Below are positions 1 to 9,639 of a DNA stretch of 64,000 bases, piece after piece. The notes under the pieces were generated by a model. The model searched no databases. It worked only from the letters and a program-made list of their open reading frames with translations, and was not told where the DNA came from. The stretch's first letter is position 1. Each line of letters starts with the position of its first letter. The position numbers and the translations under genes were made by a program. Location of the stretch: the NCBI RefSeq assembly GCF_013170825.1, contig NZ_CP033365.1, positions 4,538,001 to 4,602,000 on the forward strand, written 5' to 3'. The stretch comes from Mesorhizobium sp. NZP2298. GTDB lineage: Bacteria; Pseudomonadota; Alphaproteobacteria; Rhizobiales; Rhizobiaceae.

Positions 1-164
1 AGGACCCGTCGATCACCGAAGCCTTCGCCAAGACCTATGATCTTGCCAACAAGCTGTCGATCACCGGAACGCCGTCCTATGTGGTCGGCAACGAGGTTGT
101 GTTCGGGGCTCTCGGGCAGGAAGTGCTGGCGGAAAAGATCGAGGCGGCAAAGGCCGCGCTTTGA
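1..164 (+). CDS. DsbA-family thiol oxidoreductase, C-terminal fragment
   Basis: Only the last 53 codons are present; the reading frame enters at base 3 and stops with TGA at 162-164. The segment GTPSYVVGNEVVFGALG is the cis-proline and C-terminal strand region of the thioredoxin fold typical of DsbA-family proteins (the TP of TPSY is the cis-Pro). The CxxC active site would lie upstream, outside the window. Such proteins act in the periplasm in disulfide formation or isomerisation. The family call is good, but the exact member cannot be decided from this fragment. Confidence 0.75.
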   Translation, partial: DPSITEAFAKTYDLANKLSITGTPSYVVGNEVVFGALGQEVLAEKIEAAKAAL

Positions 165-270
165 TCGACCGGGAGTTTTCTTCACGGGCGCATTTCGGCC
201 TGTTGTGGACAGTGAAAGAACGCACTTGCGCTCTTTCCGCGGGCGACTATGCCCATTATAGAGAGCCAGC

Positions 271-291
271 GCGCCGGTTTGACACCGGCGC
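271..291. repeat. GC-rich inverted repeat upstream of aroQ
   Basis: Arms GCGCCGGT (271-278) and ACCGGCGC (284-291) flank a 5-base loop. It lies 19 bases before the TTG start of aroQ. No T-run follows, so an intrinsic terminator for the upstream dsbA-like gene is doubtful. It may be a leader hairpin or attenuating structure. Confidence 0.4.
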
Positions 292-309
292 CGGAAAAGG
301 TCGGCTTTT

Positions 310-744
310 TTGAAAACGGTTTTCGTCCTGAACGGTCCCAATCTCAACGCGCTTGGCAAGCGCGAGCCGGGGATCTATGGCGGCAAGACGCTTGCCGCCA
401 TCGCCGACGACTGCAAACAAGCGGGCACGTCGCTCGGGCTCGAGATCGATTTCCGCCAGTCGAACCACGAGGGCGACCTCGTCGACTGGATCCAGGAAGC
501 CGGCGACAAGGCCGCCGGCATCGTCATCAATCCAGGCGCCTACAGCCATACCTCGATCGCGATCCACGACGCCATCCGCTCGGTCGCGCCGCTGCCGGTC
601 GCCGAGGTTCATCTTTCCAACATCCATGCGCGGGAATCATTCCGCCACGTCTCCATGGTCGCGCCGGTCGCCGTCGGCATGATCTGTGGCTTTGGGCCGC
701 TCGGCTACACGCTGGCGCTACAGGCGCTGGCCGCACGCCTATGA
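310..744 (+). CDS. aroQ: 3-dehydroquinate dehydratase, type II
   Basis: 144 aa, the usual length for type II dehydroquinases, which convert 3-dehydroquinate to 3-dehydroshikimate in the cytosolic shikimate pathway. Visible signatures are the N-terminal [19 protein letters not shown] (catalytic Arg/Tyr loop), the [12 protein letters not shown] segment, and [15 protein letters not shown] with the catalytic His. The start is TTG at 310, directly before [12 protein letters not shown], with no better ATG in frame. The stop overlaps an ATG at 741 in the next frame, and accB follows closely, so aroQ-accB-accC is probably one transcript, an arrangement common in rhizobia. Confidence 0.95.
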   Translation: MKTVFVLNGPNLNALGKREPGIYGGKTLAAIADDCKQAGTSLGLEIDFRQSNHEGDLVDWIQEAGDKAAGIVINPGAYSHTSIAIHDAIRSVAPLPVAEVHLSNIHARESFRHVSMVAPVAVGMICGFGPLGYTLALQALAARL

Positions 745-770
745 CCGGCCAACAAACAGAAGGCTCGAAA

Positions 771-1232
771 ATGTCGATAAAGAAGACCGGTGTTGACCAG
801 CAGCTGATCCGCGATCTGGCGGGCATACTGAACGACACCAACCTGACCGAGATCGAGGTCGAACTGGGTGACCTGAAGGTACGCGTGTCGCGGCAGGCAC
901 CCGCCGTCCATGCTATCGCCGCACCGCAGCCAGCCTATGCGCCGGCGGCTGGCGCCCAGCCTGCGGCGTCGGCCGCGCCGGCAGCGGTAGACGTCTCGAA
1001 GAACGCGGTGGCCTCGCCGATGGTCGGCACCGCCTATCTGGCGCCCTCGCCCGACGCCAAGCCGTTCATCGAGATCGGCCAGAAGGTCAAGGAAGGCCAG
1101 ACGTTGCTGATCATCGAGGCGATGAAGACGATGAACCAGATCCCGTCGCCCCGCGCCGGCACGGTGACGGCGATCCTGTTCGAGGACGCGACGCCGGTCG
1201 AATACGGCATGCCGCTCGTCGTGATCGAGTAG
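771..1232 (+). CDS. accB: Biotin carboxyl carrier protein of acetyl-CoA carboxylase
   Basis: 153 aa from the ATG at 771 ([17 protein letters not shown]), the typical AccB N terminus; an in-frame ATG at 741 would add ten residues. A mobile Ala/Pro-rich linker occupies residues of about 45-80. The biotinyl domain follows, with [10 protein letters not shown], whose Lys is the biotin attachment site. AccB carries the carboxyl group between biotin carboxylase (AccC, next gene) and carboxyltransferase in the first step of fatty-acid synthesis. accC begins 10 bases after the stop, so the two subunits are co-transcribed. Confidence 0.96.
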   Translation: MSIKKTGVDQQLIRDLAGILNDTNLTEIEVELGDLKVRVSRQAPAVHAIAAPQPAYAPAAGAQPAASAAPAAVDVSKNAVASPMVGTAYLAPSPDAKPFIEIGQKVKEGQTLLIIEAMKTMNQIPSPRAGTVTAILFEDATPVEYGMPLVVIE

Positions 1233-1242
1233 AGCTGGCAGG

Positions 1243-2586
1243 ATGTTCCAGAAGATCCTCATTGCCAATCGCGGCGAAATCGCGCTTCGGGTGCTGCGCG
1301 CCTGCAAGGAACTCGGCATCCAGACGGTGGTGGTGCATTCGACCGCCGACGCCGACGCCATGCATGTGCGGCTTGCCGACGAAAGCGTCTGCATCGGGCC
1401 GCCGCCATCGCGCGACAGCTATCTCAACATCCATCAGATCGTCGCGGCCTGCGAGATCACCGGCGCCGACGCCGTGCATCCAGGCTACGGCTTCCTGTCG
1501 GAGAACGCCAAGTTCGCCGACATATTGGCCGCGCACAACATCACCTTCATCGGCCCGTCAGGCGACCATATCCGCATCATGGGCGACAAGATCGAGGCCA
1601 AGCGCACCGCCAAGCGCCTTGGCATCCCCGTGGTGCCCGGTTCCGACGGCGCCGTCACCGATCAAAAGGAAGCCAGGCGCATTGCCGCCGAGATCGGCTA
1701 TCCCGTGATCATCAAGGCCTCGGCCGGTGGCGGCGGGCGCGGCATGAAGGTTGCCCTTACCGAGGCTGACCTCGAGATTGCCTTGCAGACAGCGAGCACG
1801 GAAGCCGGCGCGGCCTTCGGCGACGATGCCGTCTATATCGAGAAATACCTGGAGAAGCCGCGCCACATCGAAGTGCAGGTGTTCGGCGACGGCTTCGGCC
1901 GCGGTGTGCATTTCGGCGAGCGCGACTGTTCGCTGCAACGCCGCCATCAAAAAGTCTGGGAAGAGGCGCCCTCGCCGGCGCTCAACGCCGAGGAGCGGTC
2001 CCGCATCGGCGGCATCTGCGCCAAGGCCATTGCCGATCTCGGCTATTCCGGCGCCGGCACGATCGAGTTCCTGTACGAGAATGGCGAGTTCTACTTCATC
2101 GAGATGAACACGCGCCTGCAGGTCGAGCATCCGGTGACGGAAGCGATCACCGGCATCGATCTCGTCCACGAGCAGATCCGCGTCGCTTCCGGCGGCGGTC
2201 TTTCGGTCAGGCAGGAAGACATTAAGTTCAATGGCCACGCCATCGAATGCCGCATCAATGCCGAGGATCCGCGCACCTTCACCCCGTCGCCCGGCACAAT
2301 CACGCATTTCCACACGCCAGGCGGTCTCGGCATTCGCGTCGATTCGGGCGTCTATTCCGGCTACAAGATCCCGCCCTATTACGACAGCCTGATCGGCAAG
2401 CTGATCGTTCACGGGCGCAACCGCGTCGAGTGCATGATGCGGCTGCGGCGGGCACTGGATGAGTTCGTCGTCGACGGCATCAAGACGACTTTGCCGCTGT
2501 TTCGCGATCTCGTCGGCAACCCCGACATCGCCAATGGCGACTATGACATCCACTGGCTGGAAAAATACCTGGCCAAGGAAGAGTAG
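1243..2586 (+). CDS. accC: Biotin carboxylase subunit of acetyl-CoA carboxylase
   Basis: 447 aa, standard AccC length. It begins [20 protein letters not shown], the canonical N terminus of the biotin carboxylase fold. The ATP-grasp glycine-rich loop [13 protein letters not shown], the HIEVQV segment, the [11 protein letters not shown] catalytic loop and the metal/biotin site [16 protein letters not shown] are all present. It catalyses ATP-dependent carboxylation of AccB-bound biotin. Gene order accB-accC-aat, with only 12 bases between accC and aat, argues for one operon. Confidence 0.97.
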   Translation: MFQKILIANRGEIALRVLRACKELGIQTVVVHSTADADAMHVRLADESVCIGPPPSRDSYLNIHQIVAACEITGADAVHPGYGFLSENAKFADILAAHNITFIGPSGDHIRIMGDKIEAKRTAKRLGIPVVPGSDGAVTDQKEARRIAAEIGYPVIIKASAGGGGRGMKVALTEADLEIALQTASTEAGAAFGDDAVYIEKYLEKPRHIEVQVFGDGFGRGVHFGERDCSLQRRHQKVWEEAPSPALNAEERSRIGGICAKAIADLGYSGAGTIEFLYENGEFYFIEMNTRLQVEHPVTEAITGIDLVHEQIRVASGGGLSVRQEDIKFNGHAIECRINAEDPRTFTPSPGTITHFHTPGGLGIRVDSGVYSGYKIPPYYDSLIGKLIVHGRNRVECMMRLRRALDEFVVDGIKTTLPLFRDLVGNPDIANGDYDIHWLEKYLAKEE

Positions 2587-2598
2587 TCCGGGGACGCG

Positions 2599-3216
2599 AT
2601 GACCCGTCCCTATGCGCCCGGCTATCGCATCCCGACCGACCTCCTGCTCAAGGCATACGCTTCGGGCGTCTTCCCGATGGCCGAAAGCGCTGGGGATCCG
2701 GAGGTTTTCTGGGTGCGGCCGGAGACGCGCGGCATCATTCCACTCGATGATTTTCACACGCCCAAAAGCCTGAAGAAGACAATCCGCAAAAACCCATTCG
2801 ACATCCGTTTCGACTTCGATTTCGAAGCGACGATCGATGGCTGCGCCGAGAAGCGCGAGGAGCGGCGCTCGACCTGGATCAACGCGCCGATCCGAGAGGC
2901 CTACGTGCAGTTGCACCGCATGGGCCACTGCCATTCGGTCGAGGCCTGGCGCGAGAACCAGTTAGCCGGCGGCCTTTATGGCGTTTCGCTTGGACGGGTA
3001 TTCTTCGGCGAAAGCATGTTTTCCAAACAAACGGATGCTTCGAAGATCTGCCTAGTCCACCTCGTCGAGCGCCTGAAGGCGCGCGGCTTCGCGCTGCTCG
3101 ACACGCAATTCACCACCGAGCATCTGAAGCGTTTCGGCGCCGTCGACGTGCCACGCGGCAAATACGAGAAGATGCTGGCCGATGCACTGAAGGGCGAGGC
3201 GATCTTTTTTCCGTAG
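2599..3216 (+). CDS. aat: Leucyl/phenylalanyl-tRNA--protein transferase
   Basis: 205 aa, normal for alphaproteobacterial Aat. It transfers Leu or Phe from tRNA to proteins with N-terminal Arg or Lys, marking them for ClpS/ClpAP degradation (N-end rule). Recognisable elements are the N-terminal [11 protein letters not shown], the PETRGIIPL segment, [19 protein letters not shown] and [16 protein letters not shown]. It directly follows accC. The convergent gene on the other strand ends only 11 bases downstream, so no intrinsic terminator fits between them. Confidence 0.96.
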   Translation: MTRPYAPGYRIPTDLLLKAYASGVFPMAESAGDPEVFWVRPETRGIIPLDDFHTPKSLKKTIRKNPFDIRFDFDFEATIDGCAEKREERRSTWINAPIREAYVQLHRMGHCHSVEAWRENQLAGGLYGVSLGRVFFGESMFSKQTDASKICLVHLVERLKARGFALLDTQFTTEHLKRFGAVDVPRGKYEKMLADALKGEAIFFP

Positions 3217-3227
3217 GAATCGAGACC

Positions 3228-3611
3228 CTATTTGGCCGCAACCTCGATCGGGGTCTGCGAATGGAACATCATCTTCCAGCCGTTGACGCGATGGACATAG
3301 CCGGTGCTGACCAATGCCGCATAGGGTTCGCCATTTTCCCGCGTCGCGTGCGCCTCGTAAGTCAGCATGATGATATCGCTGCCCGGCTCGATTATTCCCT
3401 TGAGGTCGATATCGAGATCACGCCAGCGGTTGGGTTTGGTCGCGGTCTTGGCGAGGTCTGCATTGTCCATCGCCCGCGCCATCTGCGGAAACGCCACCAG
3501 GCATTCCGTGTCGGCATTGGCGGCGTAGTAGGCTGCGTCCCCGGTCCAGAACCCTCTTTCGAGCTCAAGCAGCTCTTTCTTGCTGGCTGTGATCCGCTTG
3601 CTGTCCGACAT
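3228..3611 (-). CDS. NTF2-like (DUF4440/SnoaL-type) small protein
   Basis: 127 aa from ATG at 3611 (MSDSKRITASKKELLELE), chosen because GGAGG sits just upstream; an in-frame extension to 3671 lacks such a site. The pattern of an N-terminal helix with LLELERGFWTGDAAYYAANAD, followed by beta strands with IIMLTYEAHATRENGEPYAA and ending GYVHRVNGWKMMFHSQTP, is typical of cone-shaped NTF2-like proteins. Function is unknown; these folds serve as enzymes or ligand pockets. It is convergent with aat and close to the DUF2155 gene on the same strand. Confidence 0.7.
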   Translation of the reverse strand: MSDSKRITASKKELLELERGFWTGDAAYYAANADTECLVAFPQMARAMDNADLAKTATKPNRWRDLDIDLKGIIEPGSDIIMLTYEAHATRENGEPYAALVSTGYVHRVNGWKMMFHSQTPIEVAAK

Positions 3612-3686
3612 CGGTGTATCCTCCGGGCGCATCGATGCGCAATCGTCCGTGATCCAACGCATGATGGGCACGACGGTTCCGGGGGA

Positions 3687-4265
3687 TCAGTTGGTGTCGG
3701 ACGTATCCGGTTCCGTGGGGGCGGACTGTTCCACATCCGAGGTGGCGGCTGGCTTGGCTGCGGCAGGTTTCGAAGCGTCGGCCTTGGTCGCGTCAGCCTT
3801 GGTGGCGTCGGGCGCAGGGACATCCGACTTCTGCTTGCATTCCTTCAGCCAGACGTCATAGACGGCATGTTCGACAGCATTGAGGCCCGGGCTTTCGGCG
3901 AACATCCAGCCGGTGAAGATACGACGGATCTTGCGGTCGAGCGTTATCTCGTCGACCTCGACGAAGGAATCGGTCTTCGGTTCCTCTGTCTGCGGCCGGG
4001 AATAGCAGACGCGCGGCGTCACCTGCAAAGCGCCGAACTGCACCGTTTCATCGATATAGACATCGAAGGTGATGATGCGGCCGGTGATCTTGTCGATGCC
4101 GGCGAACTCGGCGACCGGGTTGCTGATGCGATCCGACCCCGCAGGAGCCGCCGGCGCGGCCGCGGGCGCGGCAGGTGCGGGCGAAGCAGCAAACGCCGCG
4201 GTGCTGACGGCGAGGCCGGCGGCTAACGTCAGACCGCCCGTCGATATCAGGTTGAAAAAGCTCAT
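3687..4265 (-). CDS. DUF2155 exported protein
   Basis: 192 aa. The N terminus (MSFFNLISTGGLTLAAGLAV, then AAFA) is a Sec signal peptide with probable cleavage after AFA. An Ala/Pro-rich linker precedes the conserved domain, which contains GRIITFDVYIDETVQFGAL and RVCYSRP. This matches DUF2155, a family of exported alphaproteobacterial proteins of unknown function that commonly sits beside accBC-aat and the NDUFA12 gene, as here. The C-terminal tail is low-complexity Lys/Ala/Thr-rich repeat (KADATKADATKADASKPAA), so its length probably varies between strains. Confidence 0.82.
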   Translation of the reverse strand: MSFFNLISTGGLTLAAGLAVSTAAFAASPAPAAPAAAPAAPAGSDRISNPVAEFAGIDKITGRIITFDVYIDETVQFGALQVTPRVCYSRPQTEEPKTDSFVEVDEITLDRKIRRIFTGWMFAESPGLNAVEHAVYDVWLKECKQKSDVPAPDATKADATKADASKPAAAKPAATSDVEQSAPTEPDTSDTN

Positions 4266-4406
4266 ATGGGGGTACCGGTGGTTCGCGCCCGGGTGATTCC
4301 GTCAATCACCAAGGCTAGTCGGCGTTTTCTGATCAGCAAGCAGCTAAACACCAATTGTGGCGATAAAGGACCGGCCAGCACCTTGCGCCGCCACAGACCG
4401 GGCCCG

Positions 4407-4805
4407 TTACGACCCGGGCGTCCAGGCGTCATAGTCACCCGTGACCTGCGGGCGGTGCTGGTTGGTCAGCACCGAGCCCTTCGGGCGATAGGCCGCCGGC
4501 GTGCCGGTCAGATTGGGCTGATGCGGCTTCTGCCAGTCGCGCGGCTTGTACTCGTCACCGGGCGGCGCGACGTCGACACGGTGATGGATCCAGCCGTGCC
4601 AGCCGGGCGGGATGGCAGAGGCTTCGGAATAGTTGCGATAGATGACCCAGCGGCGCGTGCGGCCTTCGGAATCGACACCGCCTTCGTAATAGACATTGCC
4701 CGCCTCGTCCTGGCCGACTCTCTTGCCGTACCGCCAGGTGTGCAGGCGTGTTCCCAGCGTCTGGCTGTTCCACCAGGTGAAAAACTGCGTCAGGAAAGTC
4801 TTCAT
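4407..4805 (-). CDS. NADH:ubiquinone oxidoreductase accessory subunit, NDUFA12 family
   Basis: 132 aa. The sequence resembles the mitochondrial 17.2-kDa (B17.2/NDUFA12) subunit: an N-terminal WWNSQTLGTRLHTWRYGKRVG, then DEAGNVYYEGG, RRWVIYRNYSEASAIPPGWHGWIHH and a Pro-rich C terminus with YKPRDWQKPHQPNLTGT. In alphaproteobacteria this is a supernumerary complex I subunit at the peripheral arm on the cytoplasmic side of the inner membrane. It lies apart from the nuo operon, next to the DUF2155 gene, which is usual in this group. Confidence 0.93.
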   Translation of the reverse strand: MKTFLTQFFTWWNSQTLGTRLHTWRYGKRVGQDEAGNVYYEGGVDSEGRTRRWVIYRNYSEASAIPPGWHGWIHHRVDVAPPGDEYKPRDWQKPHQPNLTGTPAAYRPKGSVLTNQHRPQVTGDYDAWTPGS

Positions 4806-5032
4806 CTCAGAACCCTCGCGCCGGCGGCGCCTGTTTCCTGCTTATGGCGTCAGGCCTTCGGGAAGGCAAGAGTTTTGCCGAGGGAGCGCGCAAATGGCGC
4901 GCCAGGGACCCGACACAAGCCTGTGATCTCAAGAGGTGGCAGGATGCACGCTTGCCAAGCCTTTCCGGTCTTTCTAAAGCTCAGCGCGCCCATACGGGTA
5001 TCAATCCGGCCATGGGCCGAAGGAGGTGATGA

Positions 5033-5881
5033 TTGGCCACGAAATTGCCGACCACCGACGTTCGGATCGACGCCGAGATGATTCGCCGCCGCAAGGGCGG
5101 CACGCCACTGGTCTGCCTCACGGCTTACACTTATCCCGTCGCTCGCCTGCTCGATCCCCATGTTGACCTGCTCCTCGTGGGCGACAGCGTCGCCATGGTC
5201 CTGCATGGTCACGAGACGACGCTGGGCGCATCGCTCGAGATGATGATCGCACATGGGCAAGCCGTGATGCGCGGCTCGGCCAGGGCCTGTGTTGTCGTCG
5301 ACATGCCGGCCGGCAGCTACGAGGACTCGGCGGCGCAGGCGGTGGCCTCGGCGCGACGCATCGTTGGCGAGACCGGCTGCCAGGCGGTGAAACTCGAAGG
5401 CGGCGTCGACATGGCCTTGCAGATCGCGGCGATCGTGGCGTCCGGCATTCCGGTCATGGGCCATATCGGCCTGCTGCCGCAATCGGTGGAGAAGGATGGC
5501 GGCTACAAGATCAAGGGCCGCACCGACGAGACGATCGCGGCGTTGATGGCTGATGCGCTCGCCGTCGAAAAGGCTGGCGCCTTCTCGACGGTGATCGAAG
5601 GCACGATCGAGGCGGTCGCCGCCGACATCAGCCACCGCATCGCCATTCCAACCATCGGCATCGGCGCCAGCGGCGACTGCGATGGTCAGATCCTGGTGAT
5701 CGACGACATGGTGGGACTGACCGTCGACCGTGTGCCGAAATTCGTCAAGGAATACGCCGACCTGCGCAGCTTGATCGCGCATGCCGCTGAGCGGTACGCT
5801 TCGGAGGTGCGAAATCGGACATTCCCCGGTCCTGCCCATGTTTTTTCCGGCTCAAACACCAATGGCGGAGACCGGGCATGA
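5033..5881 (+). CDS. panB: 3-methyl-2-oxobutanoate hydroxymethyltransferase
   Basis: 282 aa. It adds a hydroxymethyl group from methylene-THF to alpha-ketoisovalerate, giving ketopantoate, the first committed step to pantothenate and CoA. Diagnostic segments are TAYTYPVARLLDPHVDLLLVGDS (phosphate/Mg site), MVLHGHETTLGAS, VKLEGG, GHIGLLPQS and IPTIGIGAS. The start is TTG at 5033, preceded by a near-perfect anti-SD match AAGGAGGTGAT (5020-5030); the nearby ATGs are out of frame. It ends in an ATGA overlap with panC, so the two are translationally coupled. Confidence 0.96.
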   Translation: MATKLPTTDVRIDAEMIRRRKGGTPLVCLTAYTYPVARLLDPHVDLLLVGDSVAMVLHGHETTLGASLEMMIAHGQAVMRGSARACVVVDMPAGSYEDSAAQAVASARRIVGETGCQAVKLEGGVDMALQIAAIVASGIPVMGHIGLLPQSVEKDGGYKIKGRTDETIAALMADALAVEKAGAFSTVIEGTIEAVAADISHRIAIPTIGIGASGDCDGQILVIDDMVGLTVDRVPKFVKEYADLRSLIAHAAERYASEVRNRTFPGPAHVFSGSNTNGGDRA

Positions 5882-6729
5882 GCGGGCCTGATGTCGTCGA
5901 TAGTGTTGGCGCACTTCGCGCCAGGATTCGCGACTGGCGGCGCGACGGCTTGCGCGTCGCCATGGTTCCAACCATGGGCGCGTTGCATGAGGGGCATCTC
6001 TCCTTGATCAGGATCGCGCGCGAAAAAGCAGAGCGCTGTGTGGTGTCGATCTTCGTCAACCCAACGCAGTTCGCACCGAGCGAGGATCTCGACAAGTACC
6101 CGCGCCAGATTGCCCGTGACCTGGATCTGCTGGCGACGGTCAAGGCCGATCTTGCCTTCACGCCGACGGTTGGCGCGATGTATCCCGCCGGCTTTGCCAC
6201 CAGGATCTCGGTCGGCGGCCCATCCGCCGGGCTCGAATCGGATTTTCGCCCGACCTTTTTCGAAGGCGTCGCCACCGTGGTGGCCAAGCTCTTCCTCCAA
6301 GCAACGCCCGACTACGCGGTCTTCGGCGAAAAGGATTATCAGCAGCTTTGCGTCGTCAGGCAGCTCTGCCGCGACCTTGACCTGCCCGTCGAGATCATCG
6401 GTGCCCCAACCATACGCGACGCGCATGGCCTCGCCATGTCGTCGCGCAACGCCTATCTCGACGAGGGTGAACTGGCGGTCGCTCGCCAACTCAACGTGAT
6501 TCTGCGCAAGGCGGCAGCAGCGTTGGCGGCCGGCGCGCATCGAGACGACGCAACCGGTGAAGCCGGTCGTGCCCTGATCGCCGCCGGCTTCCAGAAGATC
6601 GACTATGTCGAGGCCCGCGAAAGCCTGACGCTTGCGCCCTGGCGTCGCGACCGCACGGGACGCCTGCTCGCTGCTGCCTGGCTCGGCAGGACGCGGCTGA
6701 TCGACAATGTGGAAGTTCCCACTGCCTAG
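5878..6729 (+). CDS. panC: Pantothenate synthetase
   Basis: 283 aa. It condenses pantoate with beta-alanine using ATP. Visible motifs are VPTMGALHEGHLSLIRIA (HIGH-like nucleotide site), SIFVNPTQFAPSEDLDKYPR, PDYAVFGEKDYQQL and the KMSKS-like region MSSRNAYLDEGE. The ATG overlaps the panB stop by four bases. Downstream, only about 40 bases separate it from the convergent VanZ-like gene. Confidence 0.97.
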   Translation: MSGPDVVDSVGALRARIRDWRRDGLRVAMVPTMGALHEGHLSLIRIAREKAERCVVSIFVNPTQFAPSEDLDKYPRQIARDLDLLATVKADLAFTPTVGAMYPAGFATRISVGGPSAGLESDFRPTFFEGVATVVAKLFLQATPDYAVFGEKDYQQLCVVRQLCRDLDLPVEIIGAPTIRDAHGLAMSSRNAYLDEGELAVARQLNVILRKAAAALAAGAHRDDATGEAGRALIAAGFQKIDYVEARESLTLAPWRRDRTGRLLAAAWLGRTRLIDNVEVPTA

Positions 6730-6769
6730 ACCAAAGAGACGATCGACTGCATTCGGCTTTCTGCCGCGC

Positions 6770-7114
6770 CTACCTCACGCCTATTCGCCCGCTGGTCCTC
6801 AGCAATAATTGCCCCACGAGGACCCCAATAATCCCAGCTGATGCTTTCACGAGTGCATCGGCAAGATGCGCGTGGCGGCCGGGATCGATGATCTGAAGCA
6901 ATTCCAGTATGCCGGCAGTCGCAACCACAAAGATCAAGGTCTGATACACTCTGTTGGGGAAGCTGAGCGCCAGGGCGAAGCCCAACAGCACATAGGCCAG
7001 GGCACGCTCGATATTCGCCTGGGCCATGTGCGGCCTCATCTGGATCGGCGACAAGGTCGCGAAAATGATGATGATAAGCAGCACCAGCGCCGCGATGCGG
7101 AACAGTTTGATCAT
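6770..7114 (-). CDS. VanZ-like small integral membrane protein
   Basis: 114 aa from ATG at 7114 (MIKLFRIAALVLLIIIIFAT); the reading frame stays open upstream to 7195, but that extension looks non-coding. Hydrophobicity suggests four membrane segments: residues 5-20, a short helix near 35-52 (ALAYVLLGFALALSF), 58-75 (TLIFVVATAGILELLQII) and 95-110. The TLSPIQMRP and ELLQIIDPGRHAHLADALVKASAG patterns match the VanZ-like family, where the conserved polar GR.....D..N/K segment follows TM3. Function is unknown outside glycopeptide resistance clusters. Confidence 0.7.
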   Translation of the reverse strand: MIKLFRIAALVLLIIIIFATLSPIQMRPHMAQANIERALAYVLLGFALALSFPNRVYQTLIFVVATAGILELLQIIDPGRHAHLADALVKASAGIIGVLVGQLLLRTSGRIGVR

Positions 7115-7238
7115 GACCCTGCATATCCGTCGTGAGCCGGCACAGCAAATGCTGGGATGACGCAGGAGCGGATTAGGAACCGATCGGCCGGCCATAGTGA
7201 AACCAATCCACAGATGCGTGGCGGCATCAATAAGTTAC

Positions 7239-7487
7239 ATGGCGACCCTAGCGTGCCATCCTACTCATTATTCTGTGGAACCTCGCACTTATTTTGGAGG
7301 CGGTCCGAGGGCCTATGTCCAGTTGGCGAATGCGATCGACCGCGCTCTGCCGCAGGTCGTCGAGGCCGTATACGATTCGGTTGCCGACGTCGGCCGCTGG
7401 CAATCGCCGCTAGACGCCATTCGGTGCGTGCCCCTCAGGCCGTCAAACGAAAACGGGGCGCATGCCGCGCCGCTCGCGAGAAGGTGA
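7239..7487 (+). CDS. Hypothetical small ORF, possibly a regulator remnant
   Basis: 82 aa in the 396-base gap between the VanZ-like gene and the acetyltransferase. The middle (LANAIDRALPQVVEAVYDSV, then ADVGRWQSPLDAI) looks protein-like and resembles the N-terminal helix of some rhizobial LuxR-type regulators. The C-terminal 25 residues look like noise. There is no clear ribosome binding site. It may be a decayed gene start. Apart from this ORF the gap 7115-7510 shows nothing recognisable. Confidence 0.25.
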   Translation: MATLACHPTHYSVEPRTYFGGGPRAYVQLANAIDRALPQVVEAVYDSVADVGRWQSPLDAIRCVPLRPSNENGAHAAPLARR

Positions 7488-7510
7488 TCTGGAGCGCCAG
7501 CAGATGGCGG

Positions 7511-8002
7511 TCAGCCGGCAAGCGGCCTGCGATAGACCAGTGTCGGTTCGCCAGAGGCACCCGTGTGCTCGCCGGCATCGCCGGATCGCACGAAGCCGTT
7601 CGCTTCGTAGAAGGCGATGGCACGCCTGTTCTGTTCTTCCACTTCCAGACGGATGGCGCGAGCCTCGGGGAAACTCTCGATGATCTCGTCGAGCAACATG
7701 CCGCCGATGCCCCTGCCCTGCAGGCCCGGAAGCACGTAGAGCTGTTTCAGGACAACCGTTTTGCCGCCGTCGATGCTTTCGGCAAAAGCCACGCCGCCAA
7801 TGCGCTTCCCGTCATCAGCAACAAGGAAGTCGCTGTTCGGCTTGATCAGCCGCGCCCTCAGTGAGGCGATCGAATGCCATTCGTCGGTGATCTCGGTGAC
7901 CTTGGCGGCGCCGTAGATGGCGTCATAGGTCGCATGCCAGGTTTCGACCAGCACTGCCCGAATTGCATCAAGGTCGCGCTCGCCTGCGGTGCGGACGAAC
8001 AT
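7511..8002 (-). CDS. GNAT-family N-acetyltransferase
   Basis: 163 aa. The fold is recognisable from N-terminal VRTAGERDLDAIRAVLVETW, the central strand GKRIGGVAFAE, the acetyl-CoA site motif QLYVLPGLQGRGIGGMLLDE (the R/Q-x-x-G-x-G/A signature is QGRGIG) and the C-terminal NRRAIAFYEANGFVRSGD. The substrate is not predictable. The ATG lies four bases after the gatB stop on the same strand, so it is the distal gene of a gatB transcript. Confidence 0.88.
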   Translation of the reverse strand: MFVRTAGERDLDAIRAVLVETWHATYDAIYGAAKVTEITDEWHSIASLRARLIKPNSDFLVADDGKRIGGVAFAESIDGGKTVVLKQLYVLPGLQGRGIGGMLLDEIIESFPEARAIRLEVEEQNRRAIAFYEANGFVRSGDAGEHTGASGEPTLVYRRPLAG

Positions 8003-8006
8003 GGCC

Positions 8007-9506
8007 TTACTCGATGCCGAGCTTGGCCTTGACGAGGTCGTTGACCGCCTGCGGATTAGCCTTGCCGCCGGTCGCCTTCATCACCTGCCCGACGAACCAG
8101 CCGGCCATGGTCGGCTTGGCGCGCGCCTGTTCGACCTTGTCCGGGTTGGCCGCGATCACCTCGTCGACCGCCTTTTCGATGGCGCCGGTATCGGTGACCT
8201 GCTTCAAGCCACGGCTTTCGACCAACTGGCGTGGATCGCCACCTTCGCTCCAGACGATCTCGAACAGGTCCTTGGCGATCTTGCCGGAGATGGTGCCATC
8301 CTTGATCAGGTCGATGATGGCGCCAAGCTGGTCGGGCGAAACCGGCGCATTTTCAATGCCCTTGCCCGCCTTGTTCAATTGACCGAGCAGGTCGTTGATG
8401 ACCCAGTTGGCGGCGAGCTTGCCGTCACGTCCGGCGGCCACCTTCTCGAAATAGTCGGCGATCGACTTTTCCGACACCAGGATCGAAGCATCGTAGGTCG
8501 AGAGACCCAGCGAGGTGATCAGCCGCGCCTTCTTGTCGTCGGGCAGTTCCGGCAGTCCTTTGGCCAAAGCATCGACATAGGCCTGATCGAATTCCAGCGG
8601 CAGAAGATCGGGATCGGGGAAGTAGCGGTAGTCGTGCGCTTCTTCCTTCGAGCGCATGGAGCGCGTCTCGCCCTTGACGGCATCGTACAGCCGCGTTTCC
8701 TGGTCGATCTTGCCGCCATCCTCCAGGATAGCGATCTGGCGGCGCGCCTCATAGTCGATGGCCTGGCCGATGAAGCGGATCGAGTTCATGTTCTTGATCT
8801 CGCAGCGCGTGCCGAACTCGCCACCGGGCCGGCGTACCGAGACGTTGACGTCGGCGCGCAGCGAGCCTTCATCCATATTGCCGTCGCAGGTGCCGAGATA
8901 GCGCATGATGGTGCGCAGCTTGGTGACATAGGCCTTGGCCTCATCGCCGGAACGCAGGTCAGGCTTGGAGACGATCTCCATCAGCGCCACGCCAGAGCGG
9001 TTGAGGTCGACATAGGACATGGTCGGATGCTGGTCGTGCATCGACTTGCCGGCATCCTGCTCCAGATGCAGCCGCTCGATGCCGACCTCGATGTCCTCGA
9101 ACTCGCCCTGTCGGTCCGGTCCGACCGAAACGATCACGGTGCCCTCGCCGACGATCGGCTGCTTGAACTGGGAGATCTGGTAGCCTTGCGGCAGGTCGGG
9201 ATAGAAATAGTTCTTCCGGTCGAAAACCGACTTGTGGTTGATCTGCGCCTTCAGGCCGAGGCCGGTACGGATCGCCTGCTTGACGCATTCCTCGTTGATG
9301 ACGGGCAGCATGCCCGGCATTGCGGCATCGACCAGGCTGACATTGGCATTGGGGGCCGCGCCGAAAGCGGTCGAGGCGCCGGAAAACAATTTTGCTTCCG
9401 AGATGACCTGCGCGTGCACTTCGAGACCAATGATGATTTCCCAGTCGCCGGTGGCGCCGGAGATCAGACGTTTTGCGTCGGGCGTGCGGGTATCGATCAG
9501 GGACAT
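8007..9506 (-). CDS. gatB: Asp/Glu-tRNA(Asn/Gln) amidotransferase subunit B
   Basis: 499 aa, standard length. GatB is the kinase/tRNA-binding subunit of GatCAB, which converts misacylated Glu-tRNA(Gln) and Asp-tRNA(Asn) to the correct amides. It opens with [12 protein letters not shown] and contains the conserved [48 protein letters not shown] and [15 protein letters not shown], plus the C-terminal YqeY-like helical domain ending [13 protein letters not shown]. No gatC or gatA is adjacent, as is common in alphaproteobacteria. Confidence 0.97.
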   Translation of the reverse strand: MSLIDTRTPDAKRLISGATGDWEIIIGLEVHAQVISEAKLFSGASTAFGAAPNANVSLVDAAMPGMLPVINEECVKQAIRTGLGLKAQINHKSVFDRKNYFYPDLPQGYQISQFKQPIVGEGTVIVSVGPDRQGEFEDIEVGIERLHLEQDAGKSMHDQHPTMSYVDLNRSGVALMEIVSKPDLRSGDEAKAYVTKLRTIMRYLGTCDGNMDEGSLRADVNVSVRRPGGEFGTRCEIKNMNSIRFIGQAIDYEARRQIAILEDGGKIDQETRLYDAVKGETRSMRSKEEAHDYRYFPDPDLLPLEFDQAYVDALAKGLPELPDDKKARLITSLGLSTYDASILVSEKSIADYFEKVAAGRDGKLAANWVINDLLGQLNKAGKGIENAPVSPDQLGAIIDLIKDGTISGKIAKDLFEIVWSEGGDPRQLVESRGLKQVTDTGAIEKAVDEVIAANPDKVEQARAKPTMAGWFVGQVMKATGGKANPQAVNDLVKAKLGIE

Positions 9507-9639
9507 GGAGGCCTACAAATTGGAAACTGCGGAATATGCATAACGCATATTTTGATGTGCATTCTCGCTAGTGCAAACCGCCAAAAGAGACAAGCGCAAA
9601 GCCGCGGGCTGGCCTTTTCACCCGCTTTCGCCTATAGGA

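Noticed and set aside
1558..2934. 458-codon open frame antisense to accC and aat
   Set aside because: Shadow frame; accC and aat are unmistakable on the plus strand.
3261..4226. 321-codon plus-strand frame opposite the NTF2-like and DUF2155 genes
   Set aside because: Gly/Arg-rich shadow. The minus-strand genes have an SD site, a signal peptide and family patterns.
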